This document shows positions 8,621-17,038 of a stretch of 64,000 bases of DNA, in pieces. The stretch lies in NCBI RefSeq assembly GCF_900103985.1, contig NZ_FNIE01000010.1, forward strand, positions 186,001 through 250,000, read 5' to 3'. The notes under the pieces were generated by a model. That model ran no database searches. It was given only the letters and a program-made list of their open reading frames with translations, and was not told where the DNA came from. The translations under genes and the position numbers were made by a program. The stretch is from Actinacidiphila guanduensis. GTDB lineage: Bacteria > Actinomycetota > Actinomycetes > Streptomycetales > Streptomycetaceae. Position 1 is the first letter of the stretch. Every line of letters begins with the position of its first letter.

Positions 8621-9607
8621 TTGCTCGGCGCGATCGGTCTGGACGACGCACAGGAGACGGCGTACCGCGCCCTTGTCGCGCTCGGCGCCGCCGACCTCAC
8701 CGAACTCGCCCGCCGGCTGGCCCTTCCCGAGGACGAGGTGGCCCGGCTGCTGCGCCGGCTGGAGGGCCACGGGCTGGTCGCGCAGTCCTCCGCACGGCCG
8801 GACCGCTGGGTGGTGGCCCCGCCCGCCGTCGCGCTGTCGGCGCTGCTGACCAGCCGCCGTTACGAGCTGGAGCGGGCCGAACTGGCCGCCGCCGTGCTCG
8901 CCGCGGAGTTCCGTACCCAGGCCGCGGAGCCGCCCGTGCACGACCTGGTCGAGGTCGTGACCGGCGCCGGCGCGGTGGCCCGCCGCTTCCTGCAATTGCA
9001 GTTCGGCGCCGAGCGCGAGGTGTGCGCGCTGGTCACCGACCGTCCCGTGGCGATCACGGGAATGGAGAACGACGCCGAGCAGGAGGCCGCCGCCCGCGGG
9101 GTGCGCTACCGGGTCGTCCTGGAGCGGGCGGTGGTCACCGCGCCCAGCGGCATGGCCGAGCTGGCCGCGGCGCTCGGCCGCGACGAGGAGGTCCGCGTGG
9201 TGGACCGGGTGCCGACCAAGCTGGTGGTCGCCGACGGCACGCTGGCGATGGTGCCGCTGGGCCGCCGCGCGGAGCCCGCGGCGCTCGTGGTCCACGTCAG
9301 CGGCCTGCTGGAGGCCCTGATGGGGCTCTTCGAGAGTGTCTGGCAGCAGGCGATGCCGCTGCGGATGGACGAGCGCGGCTCGGTCACCGAGGAGCCGACT
9401 CAGGGCCCGGACGCCACGGACCTGGCGATCCTCTCGCTGCTGCTGGCCGGTCTCACCGACGTCTCGGCCGCCAAGCAGCTCGATCTCGGCCTGCGCACCG
9501 TCCAGCGCCGGGTCAAGCGGCTGATGGAGATCGCGGGCGTGACGACGCGGCTCCAGCTGGGGTGGCACGCGTACGAGCGCGGCTGGGTCGCCCGCGGCGG
9601 CTCCTGA
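8621..9607 (+). CDS. TrmB-like / LuxR-type transcriptional regulator
   Basis: The TTG start at 8621 follows AGGAG (8611-8615) at good spacing. The 328-residue protein has an N-terminal winged-helix of TrmB type (about residues 5-60: DLTELARRLALPEDEVARLL), a central region resembling the phospholipase-D-like sensor part of TrmB relatives, and a C-terminal LuxR/GerE-type helix-turn-helix (about 265-320: LLLAGLTDVSAAKQLDLGLR). Such hybrids are common in Streptomyces and act as DNA-binding regulators. No autoinducer or receiver domain is seen, so the signal is unknown. It may regulate itself or the divergent PP2C gene through the inverted repeats between them. Confidence 0.8.
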   Translation: MLGAIGLDDAQETAYRALVALGAADLTELARRLALPEDEVARLLRRLEGHGLVAQSSARPDRWVVAPPAVALSALLTSRRYELERAELAAAVLAAEFRTQAAEPPVHDLVEVVTGAGAVARRFLQLQFGAEREVCALVTDRPVAITGMENDAEQEAAARGVRYRVVLERAVVTAPSGMAELAAALGRDEEVRVVDRVPTKLVVADGTLAMVPLGRRAEPAALVVHVSGLLEALMGLFESVWQQAMPLRMDERGSVTEEPTQGPDATDLAILSLLLAGLTDVSAAKQLDLGLRTVQRRVKRLMEIAGVTTRLQLGWHAYERGWVARGGS

Positions 9608-9940
9608 CCTCGGCGTACGTGGAACAGGGCGGTACGCGAACGGGGGGCGTCGCACCTGGGCGGAGCCTGATCCCGGCTGCTCCCGCCGGACGGTACGGGC
9701 ACGGGGCGGAGCCCGACGCGGCGGCACCTGAGCAGCCCGGCTCCCTCCCCGGCGGCCCAGGGCTCCCACGCGACCTGCCCGCCGCCCTCGGCCGTCCCGC
9801 CTCGCGCGCCCGGCCCGCGGCTACCGGCACCGCCCGTGCCCCGGCCCGGCCAGGCGAGCCGGGGCGCGATCGTGTAACACCGCGCCCCCGGGCGCGCCGT
9901 CGGACGGCGGACACGCCGCGCTTCGGGCAGGGTGGCTCCC
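9608..9940. other. Gene-free region with a degenerate intergenic repeat copy
   Basis: No ORF here has convincing codon bias plus a ribosome site. The minus-strand reading of about 9610-9720 (including GATCAGGCTC and a GTACCG...CTGTTCCACG segment) loosely resembles the intergenic repeats at 39376 and 40057, so it is probably a decayed, inverted member of the same family. Confidence 0.4.
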
Positions 9941-10424
9941 ATGGGGACCGCACAGGTGTGCCTGATCGGCGCGGTGATGCTGCTGGGTCTGGTCTGCGTG
10001 CCTGCGCCGGGCGTTCCCGGCACCCTGCTCTGCTGGGGCGCCGTGCTGTGGTGGGCCACCAGCGAGCACACCAGCCTGACCTGGGGCGTCCTCGCGGGCG
10101 CGACCGGGCTGCTGGCCGTCACGCAGGTGGTGCTGTGGCTGATGCCGAACCGCCGCATCCGCGACTCCGGCGTCGACTGGCGCACGGTGATGACCGCGGC
10201 CGGCGTCGGCATCGCGGGGCTTCTTCCTGCTGCCGGTCCTCGGCGGCCCGCTCGGCTTCAGCGGCACCCTCTACGTCAAGGAGCGCAGGCGTCTGGGCAG
10301 CCACCGCTCGGCGTGGGCGGCCACCCGGCGGGCCATGCGCGAGGTGGGCGCCTCGGTGCTGGTGGAGCTGATGGCCTGCCTGCTGGTGACGGCGGCATGG
10401 GTGTGGGCGGTCGTCACCGGCTGA
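9941..10424 (+). pseudogene. DUF456-family membrane protein, frameshifted
   Basis: ATG at 9941, after an AGGGTGG-like SD, starts MGTAQVCLIGAVMLLGLVCV, a hydrophobic DUF456-like N-terminus. At about 10214-10220 the run GCGGGGC appears to hold one extra G. Removing one base restores GVGIAGFFLLPVLGGPLGF followed by LYVKERRRLGSHRSAWAATR and a last membrane helix, ending at TGA 10422-10424, which fits the family's usual length of about 160 residues. As written, the frame instead runs into non-homologous sequence to 10489. It is either a real single-base insertion or a sequencing error. The restored end overlaps the convergent PPOX gene by 11 bp. Confidence 0.7.
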
Positions 10425-10803
10425 GGTTCCAGCTGATGATCTTGTACGGGCGGATGCGGATCAGCTCCTCGCTCAGGTGCGCCCCGTAGCCGTGCGGGCC
10501 GACCACCTGCTCGGCGGTGCCGCGGATCTCCACCCCGCGGGCGGTGCGCGCGTCGCCGAGCCGGGCCATGTCGTCCACGACCAGGGAGACGTGCGGGTTC
10601 GCCGCGATGTTGCGCCACTTCTTCGTCGTGCCCATGGCGAAGCCGGCGATGTCGACGGTGCCGTCCTCGCGCAGGTGGTAGCCGACCGGGTTCGCCTGCG
10701 GGCGGCCGTGGGCGTCCACCGTGGCGAGCCGTCCGAGGTGGGGTTCGCGCAGGTAGGCGAGTTCGTCGGCGGTCAGTTCGGTACGTGCGGCGGAAGTCGT
10801 CAT
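10414..10803 (-). CDS. PPOX-class F420-dependent oxidoreductase
   Basis: The 129-residue protein, from the ATG at 10801-10803 (MTTSAARTELTADELAYL), has the split-barrel flavin/deazaflavin-binding fold of the PPOX family: LGRLATVDAHGRPQANPVGY, then GFAMGTTKKWRNIAANPHVS and VEIRGTAEQV. The ending RPYKIISWNL is typical of actinobacterial PPOX-class F420-dependent enzymes. These small proteins reduce substrates with F420H2, but the physiological substrate is seldom known. A longer upstream open frame is rejected because it lacks family similarity. It is monocistronic, convergent with and slightly overlapping the DUF456 remnant. Confidence 0.85.
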   Translation of the reverse strand: MTTSAARTELTADELAYLREPHLGRLATVDAHGRPQANPVGYHLREDGTVDIAGFAMGTTKKWRNIAANPHVSLVVDDMARLGDARTARGVEIRGTAEQVVGPHGYGAHLSEELIRIRPYKIISWNLSR

Positions 10804-10973
10804 GTCTCCACTCTCGCCGCCGCAGCCGTGGCGCGCATCGGCCGGCGGTCCCGCCGCGCCCGGTCCCGAGGTCGTAGGGCCGCCCGGCGCGTTCCGCCCG
10901 CCCCGCCCTTCCGTTCCGCCATGGGGAGGACAGGCGCCGCGGAACACCGCCGGTACCGGCCTTGGCATACTCA

Positions 10974-10985
10974 GAGAGCGCTCTC
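10974..10985. promoter_or_regulatory. LacI-family operator (GAGAGCGCTCTC)
   Basis: A perfect 12-bp palindrome with the central AGCGCT core typical of LacI/GalR-family operators (compare the actinomycete CebR box TGGGAGCGCTCCCA). It sits just upstream of a TACGCT -10-like hexamer (11006-11011) and about 85 bp before the LacI-type gene, overlapping where the -35 region should be, so autorepression is likely. Confidence 0.65.
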
Positions 10986-11067
10986 ACAAGTGGCCCGCGA
11001 CCGGATACGCTGTGGATGAGAAAACAGTCCGCAGATTTCTGTTATCCGCGTACGAAGGAGCCCTCCG

Positions 11068-12147
11068 TTGTCCGACCCGAGCTTCGCGCCCCGTCCCACA
11101 CTGGAGGACATCGCCGCGCGGGCCGGGGTGTCGCGGGCCACCGCCTCCCGCGTAGTCAACGGCAGCGAGGGCGTCCGGGCGCCGCTGGCCGAGCGGGTCA
11201 GGCAGGCCGTGGACGAGCTGGGCTACGTACCGAACCAGGCCGCCCGCGCCCTGGTCACCCGGCGCAACGACGCCATCGCGGTGGTCGTCGCCGAGCCCGA
11301 GACGCGGTTCTTCGCCGACCCCTTCTTCGCCCAGCAGGTGCGCGGCATCAGCCGGGAGCTGACCGCGCACGACAACCAGCTGGTGCTGCTGCTCACCGAG
11401 GGCGCCGCGGACTACCAGCGGGTGGGCCGCTACCTGGCCGGCGGGCACGTGGACGGCGCGCTGATCTTCTCCCTGCACGACGACGACACGCTGCCCGCGC
11501 TGGCCCGCCGCGCCGGGGTGCCCACCGTGATAGGGGGCCGCCCGGCCTGGTCGGACAGCGAGACGCTCTACGTCGACTGCGACAACCGCGGCGGCGCCCG
11601 CGACGCCGTGCACCACCTCCTCGGGCTCGGCCGGCGCCGGATCGGCCACATCGCCGGCCCGCTCGACCAGACCGCCTCCGTCGACCGGCTGGACGGCTTC
11701 CGGGACGTCCTGCCGGACGCCGACCCGGAGTTGATCGTGATGGGCGACTTCACACCGGACGGCGGCGCCCGCGCGATGGCGCAACTCCTCGACCACTGCC
11801 CCGACGTGGACGGCGTGTTCGCCGCCTCCGACGTCATGGCCTCGGGCGCGCTGCGACTGCTGCGCCAACGCGGCCTGCGGGTGCCGGAGGACGTGGCGGT
11901 GGTGGGCTTCGACGACATCGTCTCGGTCGCCGAGTGGACGGACCCGCCGCTGACGACGATCCGCCAGGACATCGAGGAGATGGGCCGGATGATGGCCCGG
12001 CTGCTGCTGCGCCGGATCGACCCGCCGGAGGCCGGCGCGGCTCTTGCCCCCAGCACGGGTGCGGTGCTGGCGGGTTCGGAGGACGCGTCGGTGCCGCTGT
12101 CGCCGATCGTGACGCGCACGAAGCTGGTGGTCCGCGCATCGGCGTAA
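11068..12147 (+). CDS. LacI/GalR-family transcriptional regulator
   Basis: The TTG start at 11068 has a strong GAAGGAG SD (11054-11060). The 359-residue protein opens with the LacI helix-turn-helix and hinge (TLEDIAARAGVSRATASRVV ... GYVPNQAARALVTRR), then a periplasmic-binding-protein-like effector domain (FFAQQVRGIS, GADYQR-type loops, VFAASDVMASGAL, VAVVGFDDI, PPLTTIRQDIEEMG). Such proteins repress sugar-uptake and glycosidase genes and release DNA on binding a sugar. No carbohydrate transporter is next to it, so its targets are elsewhere or limited to itself. The operator-like palindrome at 10974 supports autoregulation. Confidence 0.9.
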   Translation: MSDPSFAPRPTLEDIAARAGVSRATASRVVNGSEGVRAPLAERVRQAVDELGYVPNQAARALVTRRNDAIAVVVAEPETRFFADPFFAQQVRGISRELTAHDNQLVLLLTEGAADYQRVGRYLAGGHVDGALIFSLHDDDTLPALARRAGVPTVIGGRPAWSDSETLYVDCDNRGGARDAVHHLLGLGRRRIGHIAGPLDQTASVDRLDGFRDVLPDADPELIVMGDFTPDGGARAMAQLLDHCPDVDGVFAASDVMASGALRLLRQRGLRVPEDVAVVGFDDIVSVAEWTDPPLTTIRQDIEEMGRMMARLLLRRIDPPEAGAALAPSTGAVLAGSEDASVPLSPIVTRTKLVVRASA

Positions 12148-12507
12148 GGAGGGGCGGCGCCCCGGCAAACCGTGGGGTCAACGCCACGCGGTCTTCCGCG
12201 TACAGGAGTGGGCGGGCCTGTTGCTCGCCGCGGTCCTCGGTTCGTTCGGTCGTCATGTCGGAGCCGGCTTCCCACTGCTGCGGGGAGGAAGTGTTGGGTG
12301 CCGGGCGGCGTGGCGGGCCCTGCGAAGTGGACCCTGCGGGGTGGGCCGTTGGCATGGCGTTGGGCCGGAGTGACTGTCATACCGGCACAGGGGGCAATTC
12401 CTGGCGGTCGGCGGTGGATTGAGAACGGCGGGCTACGGGAAAGTCACGGTTGCGCAGCGAAAAGTGATGGAGCGGTGAAGGCCGCGCGGATGCGAGGAGG
12501 TCACGGT
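12148..12507 (+). other. Gene-free stretch upstream of the small membrane ORF
   Basis: About 360 bp without a convincing gene. The open frame that continues upstream of the 12508 start lacks family similarity and a good ribosome site. This segment probably carries the promoter of the small membrane protein; no clear operator was recognised. Confidence 0.4.
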
Positions 12508-12639
12508 ATGGCCTACAGCGTGATTCTCGGGATCGTGATCGTGGCGCTGGTCGTCGCGGGCGTGATCGGCTCGTTCTGGAGTGCGGGCAGCCCGATCGCG
12601 GTCAAGCGGCGGGACGGGCGGCGTGGCGGCACCGGGTGA
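12508..12639 (+). CDS. Small single-pass membrane protein (43 aa)
   Basis: ATG at 12508 is preceded by a near-perfect AGGAGG (12495-12500) at 7-nt spacing. The product has one strongly hydrophobic helix (SVILGIVIVALVVAGVIG) and a basic tail (KRRDGRRGG), the form of a short N-out/C-in membrane protein. It resembles the very small DUF6479-type membrane proteins found in Streptomyces, but this assignment is uncertain. It is convergent with rsgA. Confidence 0.65.
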   Translation: MAYSVILGIVIVALVVAGVIGSFWSAGSPIAVKRRDGRRGGTG

Positions 12640-12753
12640 GGTGACCGGTGCCGCCCCGGCCGACGCGGGGCCGGGCCCGCGCCGCCGTGCCCGGCTCGGG
12701 GCGGGCACGACGGTCGCGTGGGCCGGCTCCTGCGAACTGCCGTCAGCAGACGG

Positions 12754-13869
12754 TCAGTACACGCGGTCGTGGCGGTGCCCGCCGCCGCCCCCGCGCTTGC
12801 GCTGGTACATCTCACGGCCGGCCGCCGAGCGCTGCTTCCACTCCCTGCGCAGCTCCGCGCGCAGCCGCTGATCGCTGCGCGAGGCGATCCAGGCGTTCTC
12901 GCGCTGCAGCTTGCGGTAGCTCTCCAGTCGGCGCACCGGCAGTGTGCCGTCCTCGATCGCGGCCAGCACCACGCAGCCGGGCTCGGAGACGTGGGAGCAG
13001 TCCTGGAAGCGGCAGTCGGCGGCCAACTCCTCAATTTCTGCGAAGACTTGGCCGAGCCCGGCCGCGGCGTCCCACAGGCCGACCCCGCGCAGCCCCGGGG
13101 TGTCGATGAGCACTCCGCCGTCGGGCAGCGGCAGCATGTCGCGGGTGGTCGTGGTGTGCCGCCCCTTGCCGTCGGCGTCCCGGGTGGCCTGCACCTCCTG
13201 GGCGGTGGTGCCGGTCAGCGCGTTGGTGAGGGTGGACTTGCCCGCGCCGGACTGCCCGAGCAACGCGGAACTGGCACCCCGCAACTTCGCCGCCAACTCC
13301 TCGACGCCCTCGCCGGTTTCGGCGCTGACGACGTACATCCCCACGCCGGGCGCGGTGGCCTCGGCGTCGGCGAGCAGATGGCTGGTGTCGGGCACGAGGT
13401 CGGCCTTGGTGAGCACGACAACGGGCTCGGCCCCGCTCTCCCAGGCCAGGGAGACGAAGCGTTCCAGGCGGCCCAGGTCCAGTTCGGCGGCGAGCGAGAC
13501 GCACACCACCGCGTAGTCCAGGTTCGCGGCCAGCACCTGGCCCTCCGAGCGCTTGGACGAGGTCGAACGCACCACCGCGGACCGCCGCGGCAGCAGCGCG
13601 CGCACATAGCGGGGATCGCCCTCGGCATCCACCGCGGCCCAGTCCCCCGTGCACACCACCTTCATCGGATCGCGAGGCACGACGAACTCGGTGTCCGCCC
13701 GCACGGCGCCGACCGGTGTGACCAGGTCGCACATCCCCCGATCCACCCGCACCACCCGCCCGGGCACCAACCCGGCCTCGGCGTACGGGGCGAACTCCGC
13801 CTCCCACACGTCGTCCCACCCATAGGGCACGAGAGCGCGCGAAGAGGCGTCACGAAAAGAGAAAGACAA
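12754..13869 (-). CDS. rsgA: Ribosome small-subunit-dependent GTPase A
   Basis: RsgA is a circularly permuted GTPase that acts in late 30S subunit maturation. The protein has the N-terminal OB-fold (GRVVRVDRGMCDLVTP), then G4 (VLTKADL) before G1 (GQSGAGKST) and G3 (DTPGLR), the permuted order that defines the family, and the C-terminal zinc motif CRFQDCSHVSEPGC. A TTG start at 13867-13869 is chosen because GAAGGG lies 7 nt upstream and the product (371 aa) fits the family; a later GTG before CCCTATGGGTGG is possible. A 23-codon ORF with a strong SD lies 73 bp upstream on the same strand. Confidence 0.88.
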   Translation of the reverse strand: MSFSFRDASSRALVPYGWDDVWEAEFAPYAEAGLVPGRVVRVDRGMCDLVTPVGAVRADTEFVVPRDPMKVVCTGDWAAVDAEGDPRYVRALLPRRSAVVRSTSSKRSEGQVLAANLDYAVVCVSLAAELDLGRLERFVSLAWESGAEPVVVLTKADLVPDTSHLLADAEATAPGVGMYVVSAETGEGVEELAAKLRGASSALLGQSGAGKSTLTNALTGTTAQEVQATRDADGKGRHTTTTRDMLPLPDGGVLIDTPGLRGVGLWDAAAGLGQVFAEIEELAADCRFQDCSHVSEPGCVVLAAIEDGTLPVRRLESYRKLQRENAWIASRSDQRLRAELRREWKQRSAAGREMYQRKRGGGGGHRHDRVY

Positions 13870-13942
13870 GGGAGAACCCTTCGAACAGGGCAGCCCCCGG
13901 CGCACCACGCACTCAGGTACGCGGCAACAAAAGGAAGTGAGG

Positions 13943-14014
13943 TCAGCCGGAGACCACGGAGGTGAACTGCACGATCTGCTGAATGCGGGCAGCGCCCATC
14001 GCAACGACAGCCAT
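13943..14014 (-). CDS. 23-codon ORF upstream of rsgA, possible leader peptide
   Basis: ATG at 14012-14014 follows a full GAGGAGG (complement of 14024-14030) at 9-nt spacing, one of the best SDs in the window. The peptide starts MAVVAMGAARIQQIVQFTSV and ends at TGA 13943-13945, 73 bp before the rsgA start. It has no Cys or Trp cluster and no lanthipeptide- or lasso-like core that I can recognise. It may be a translated upstream ORF affecting rsgA expression or an independent micropeptide. Function unknown. Confidence 0.45.
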   Translation of the reverse strand: MAVVAMGAARIQQIVQFTSVVSG

Positions 14015-14265
14015 CGGTCCACACCTCCTCGCCCGGCTACGACCCAGCCGGTTCCCATCGACCAACACCCCGCACCGTAGCCCCTCTGCCCCAGGCCCGC
14101 CACCGATTATTCGAGCTGCCTCTTTGCCGTCGTGGCGCGGGCATCTGGGCGGCCGGGCGCGGTCGCGACTACTGCGTCGTGGTGACATTCAGCGGCCTCG
14201 CGGCGACAGGGTGCGTGACCCGGCTACCGTGGTCGGCTTCTGGGACCGGTCGAGGAGGGATCGCT

Positions 14266-14541
14266 GTGGGGGTGCGTTTGTCGGGCGGTTTGGGGCCGCT
14301 GCGGGTTTCGGTGCCGCTGACACCACGCAGACGTCGCCGGGGTGGCGGCGGAGGCGCCAGCGCGCTGGCAGGACTGTTCAAGGGCACCGGCCTGCTCATG
14401 TGGTGGATGCTCGTGTACTGCTGCTACTGGCCGATGCGGCTGGTGTACTGGGAGCTGCCGCGGTGGATCTGGCGAGAGGTTCAACGCCGACGCGCGGCGC
14501 AGCCGGCCCCGTCAGGACCGGGCTCGCAGGCCGGTTTGTGA
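14266..14541 (+). CDS. Hypothetical small membrane-associated protein
   Basis: GTG at 14266 follows GAGGAGGGA (14252-14260). The 91-residue product begins VRLSGGLGPLRVSVPLTP, loosely like the N-terminal strand motif of DUF4236-type proteins, continues with an Arg stretch and a Gly-rich turn, and then has an aromatic hydrophobic helix (LLMWWMLVYCCYWPMRLVYW) likely to cross or lie on the membrane. The tail is basic. The family is not firmly recognised. The gene appears monocistronic, with a hairpin about 125 bp downstream. Confidence 0.6.
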   Translation: MGVRLSGGLGPLRVSVPLTPRRRRRGGGGGASALAGLFKGTGLLMWWMLVYCCYWPMRLVYWELPRWIWREVQRRRAAQPAPSGPGSQAGL

Positions 14542-14664
14542 GACGGTAAGGGGACGAGGGCACAGCGGCCCGCGTGGCTGCGGCGCCCTCGCCACGTCGG
14601 CTCGCGGCGCGGGCGCGAACTCGCGCCAACAGACAACCCCTCCACCCTGAGCGATCTCCTGAGA

Positions 14665-14686
14665 CCCGGGCTGGACTGAGCCCGGG
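14665..14686 (+). terminator. Stem-loop downstream of the small membrane gene
   Basis: CCCGGGCT and AGCCCGGG form a perfect 8-bp stem around a 6-nt loop (14665-14686). There is no T run, as is usual for Streptomyces terminators. It could end transcription of the 14266-14541 gene. Confidence 0.5.
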
Positions 14687-14829
14687 CGGCGCGACCCAGA
14701 GGCCATCCTCCACCGCATCGCCCACACCCTCTGCGCACCGGCGGTTCTGCCCGTCGCACCACACCCCAGCCGTCGCCGCCGCCACGCGGCCGGGGTGTTC
14801 CCACGTGGCGCGGCACCGCCTCGTTCGGA

Positions 14830-14940
14830 TCAGCGGTGCGCCGACGTTCCTACGAAGGCGAACCACGCGATATGGGTCTCTGCCGAGGGGATGAGGAAGA
14901 TGTCGTGGGTGCCCGTGATCCGCACCCGGTTGCCGCCGAG
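14830..14940 (-). pseudogene. C-terminal gene remnant
   Basis: Reading leftwards, a stretch of about 35 codons has strong G/C third positions and protein-like content (GGNRVRITGTHDIFLIPSAE, then THIAWFAFVGTSAHR), ending at TGA 14830-14832. Upstream of it the frame loses these properties, and a different frame (GGNVVHHVF) looks codon-like, suggesting a frameshift and truncation. It lies just downstream of the flavodoxin-like gene on the same strand. I do not recognise the parent family. Confidence 0.4.
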
Positions 14941-15000
14941 AACACGTGGTGGACGACGTTGCCGCCCTAAGTCGTGGCCTGACCCGAACGCCCCGCCGTG

Positions 15001-15738
15001 CTAGCGGTGTTCGGGGTTGTCCGCGTCGCGGTGGCATCCGGCGTCCCAGGCACTGCGCTGATTGCCGTAGGCGGGGATGCCGCCCGCGTCCTTCAGCATC
15101 CGGGCGAGGTGGAGGAGGTTCCACGTCATGAAGGCGGTGTTGCGCTGGGTGAATTCGTTGTCCGGGCCGCCCGAACCGGGGTCCAGGTAGGACGGTCCGG
15201 GGCCCGCGGCGCCGATCCAGCCGGCGTCCGCCTGCGGCGGGATCACGTACCCCAAGTGCTGGAGGCTGTAGAGGATGTCCATGGCGCAGTGCTTGATGCC
15301 GTCCTCGTTGCCGGTGATCAGGCAGCCGCCGACCCGCCCGTAATAGGCGTACTGGCCTGCCTCGTTGAGCAGACTGGAGCAGGCGTAGAGCCGCTCGATG
15401 ACCTTCTTGGTCACCGAGGCGTTGTCGCCGAGCCAGATCGGACCGGCCAGGACCAGGATGTCGGCGGCCATGACCTGCTCGTACAGCGCGGGCCAGGCGT
15501 CGCTCGGCCAGCCGTGCTCGGTCATGTCGGGCCAGACACCGGTGGCGATGTCGAGGTCGACGGCCCGCACCACGTCCACGTCCACGCCCTGCTCCGCCAT
15601 GATCCGGACGCTGCGGTCCACCAGCCCCTGGGTGTGGCTGCGTTCGGGTGACCTCTTGAGCGTGCAGTTGACGAACAGCGCACGCAGGTCGTCGTAACGG
15701 GCCGGCGGCGCGTCGGCGGCGGCAGGCGTCGTGGCCAC
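15001..15738 (-). CDS. Flavodoxin-like / NADPH-dependent FMN reductase family protein
   Basis: GTG at 15736-15738 follows CAGGAGGAA and gives a 245-residue protein. It has the flavodoxin-like fold of the FMN-reductase superfamily: LRALFVNCTLKRSPERSHTQ (phosphate-binding first loop), DILVLAGPIWLGDNASVTKK (isoalloxazine-contacting loop with a GPIWL motif) and YYGRVGGCLITGNEDG (third loop). It is therefore probably a soluble flavoprotein oxidoreductase of unknown substrate. The ending (YGNQRSAWDAGCHRDADN) is typical of the streptomycete subgroup. The open frame extending upstream to 16122 is rejected for lack of similarity. Confidence 0.8.
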   Translation of the reverse strand: MATTPAAADAPPARYDDLRALFVNCTLKRSPERSHTQGLVDRSVRIMAEQGVDVDVVRAVDLDIATGVWPDMTEHGWPSDAWPALYEQVMAADILVLAGPIWLGDNASVTKKVIERLYACSSLLNEAGQYAYYGRVGGCLITGNEDGIKHCAMDILYSLQHLGYVIPPQADAGWIGAAGPGPSYLDPGSGGPDNEFTQRNTAFMTWNLLHLARMLKDAGGIPAYGNQRSAWDAGCHRDADNPEHR

Positions 15739-16144
15739 GGGTTCCTCCTGGGGTCGGCGCGGTATGGGCGGCGTGCCCATCCTGGAGGCCGCCCGCACGC
15801 AACCCCTCGTGGCGGCACGGCTCACCGACGGCCGACCACCCCGACAGCCCAACCCCGCCCGGTGAGCAGACGAAGGGCGGACGGAGGGCGGACCCATGAC
15901 GGCCGACGGAGGTCCTCGCTCCGCGACGCGCGCGATCCACCCCCGCGACGCGCGCGATCCAGCACGCGATCCACCGGCTGCCTCCGCCCGACGGGGCTGG
16001 GGAGGGACCCTCGTCCCCGCGACCCGCGGGACCCTCACCTCGCGGGCCACCGAGCCGAACTGCCACGCCCGTCCGCGCCGCGAGCCGCGCCGCGCCCCGT
16101 CCGCACCGCGGCCCATCCACACCCGCGCACCCCCGAGCCGCGAG
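15739..16144. other. Gene-free region with short direct repeats
   Basis: No supported gene. The stretch 15930-15985 contains repeated GCGACGCGCGCGATCCA-type units (three degenerate copies). The region carries the promoter of the flavodoxin-like gene at its left end and separates it from the 3' end of the LysR gene. Confidence 0.45.
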
Positions 16145-17038
16145 CTACGCCCCCGGCTCCAGCGCGGCCAGCACCGCCGCGATGTGCCGGCTGGTGGAGT
16201 CCGCGTGCCAGACCGCCCAAGTCCGCCGGATGATCGGATCGTCGACCAGCGGATACCAGCCCAGCTCGTCGGGCAAGGGCGGGCCCCACCCCGGTGCCGC
16301 CAGTCCGAACGCGGTCCCGGCCGCGACCGCGGCCAGCTTGACCTCGGGCGTCACCGGCCGGGAATCACTGCGGTCGACGACAGCGGTGACGCCGTGCCCG
16401 CGCAGGATCGCGCTGACCTGGTCGTGCCAGGCCGGCGTCTCGCTCCGGGAGAACCCCACCCACTCGAGTCGGGCGAGACGGTGCAGCGGGACCTTCCCAC
16501 CGGTCTCCACCTCCGCGGCGACGCTCCTGGCGAGGATCGCGCCCATCGTCTCGTGGACGACGAGCACCGCGTCGTAGGCGGGATCGCCGGGCAGGTCCCG
16601 GGTCAACGCGATGTCGAGATCCCCCGCGGCCAGGGCCGCGAGCTGCGCGGCGCTGGAGTCGTGCCTGAGCACGACCTTCAGCTCCGGCCGCTCCAGGGCC
16701 AGCCGCGCGAGGGTGCGCGGGAGCACGTCGCTGGGGAACTCCAGCGGCACGCCGAGTCGGACGAGCCCCGGGGCCCGCCGGCCCTGACCGGTCACGAGGG
16801 AGACGGCCCGGTCGTGCTGCTCGATGAGCAGCCGCGCCTCCCTGGCCAGCAGCTCACCCTGCGGCGTCGCCCGCGACCCGGCGTGATCACGGACCAGCAG
16901 GGCGGTTCCCAGCTGGCGCTCCAGCGACTGCACTGTCTGGGAGATCGCCGACTGGCTCACGTGCAGCCGTCGCGCGGCGGCCGACAGGCCGCCCTCCTCG
17001 AGCACTGCCACGAAGGCGCGCAGCTCACGAATCTCCAC
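16145..17038 (-). CDS. LysR-family transcriptional regulator
   Basis: GTG at 17036-17038 gives a 297-residue protein of standard LysR length. The N-terminal winged helix reads VEIRELRAFVAVLEEGGLSA, then RRLHVSQSAISQTVQSLERQ, followed by a periplasmic-binding-like co-inducer domain (LVRLGVPLEFPSDVLPRTLA ... GDLDIALTRDLPGDP). It is transcribed divergently from the SDR gene at 17324 with a 285-bp spacer, the classic arrangement in which a LysR regulator controls its neighbour. The effector is unknown. Confidence 0.88.
   Translation of the reverse strand: MEIRELRAFVAVLEEGGLSAAARRLHVSQSAISQTVQSLERQLGTALLVRDHAGSRATPQGELLAREARLLIEQHDRAVSLVTGQGRRAPGLVRLGVPLEFPSDVLPRTLARLALERPELKVVLRHDSSAAQLAALAAGDLDIALTRDLPGDPAYDAVLVVHETMGAILARSVAAEVETGGKVPLHRLARLEWVGFSRSETPAWHDQVSAILRGHGVTAVVDRSDSRPVTPEVKLAAVAAGTAFGLAAPGWGPPLPDELGWYPLVDDPIIRRTWAVWHADSTSRHIAAVLAALEPGA

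Noticed and set aside
13870..14103. Longer rsgA from a start at 14103
   Set aside because: The extension covers the 23-codon ORF region, lacks family similarity, and the TTG at 13869 has a good SD and gives the normal length.
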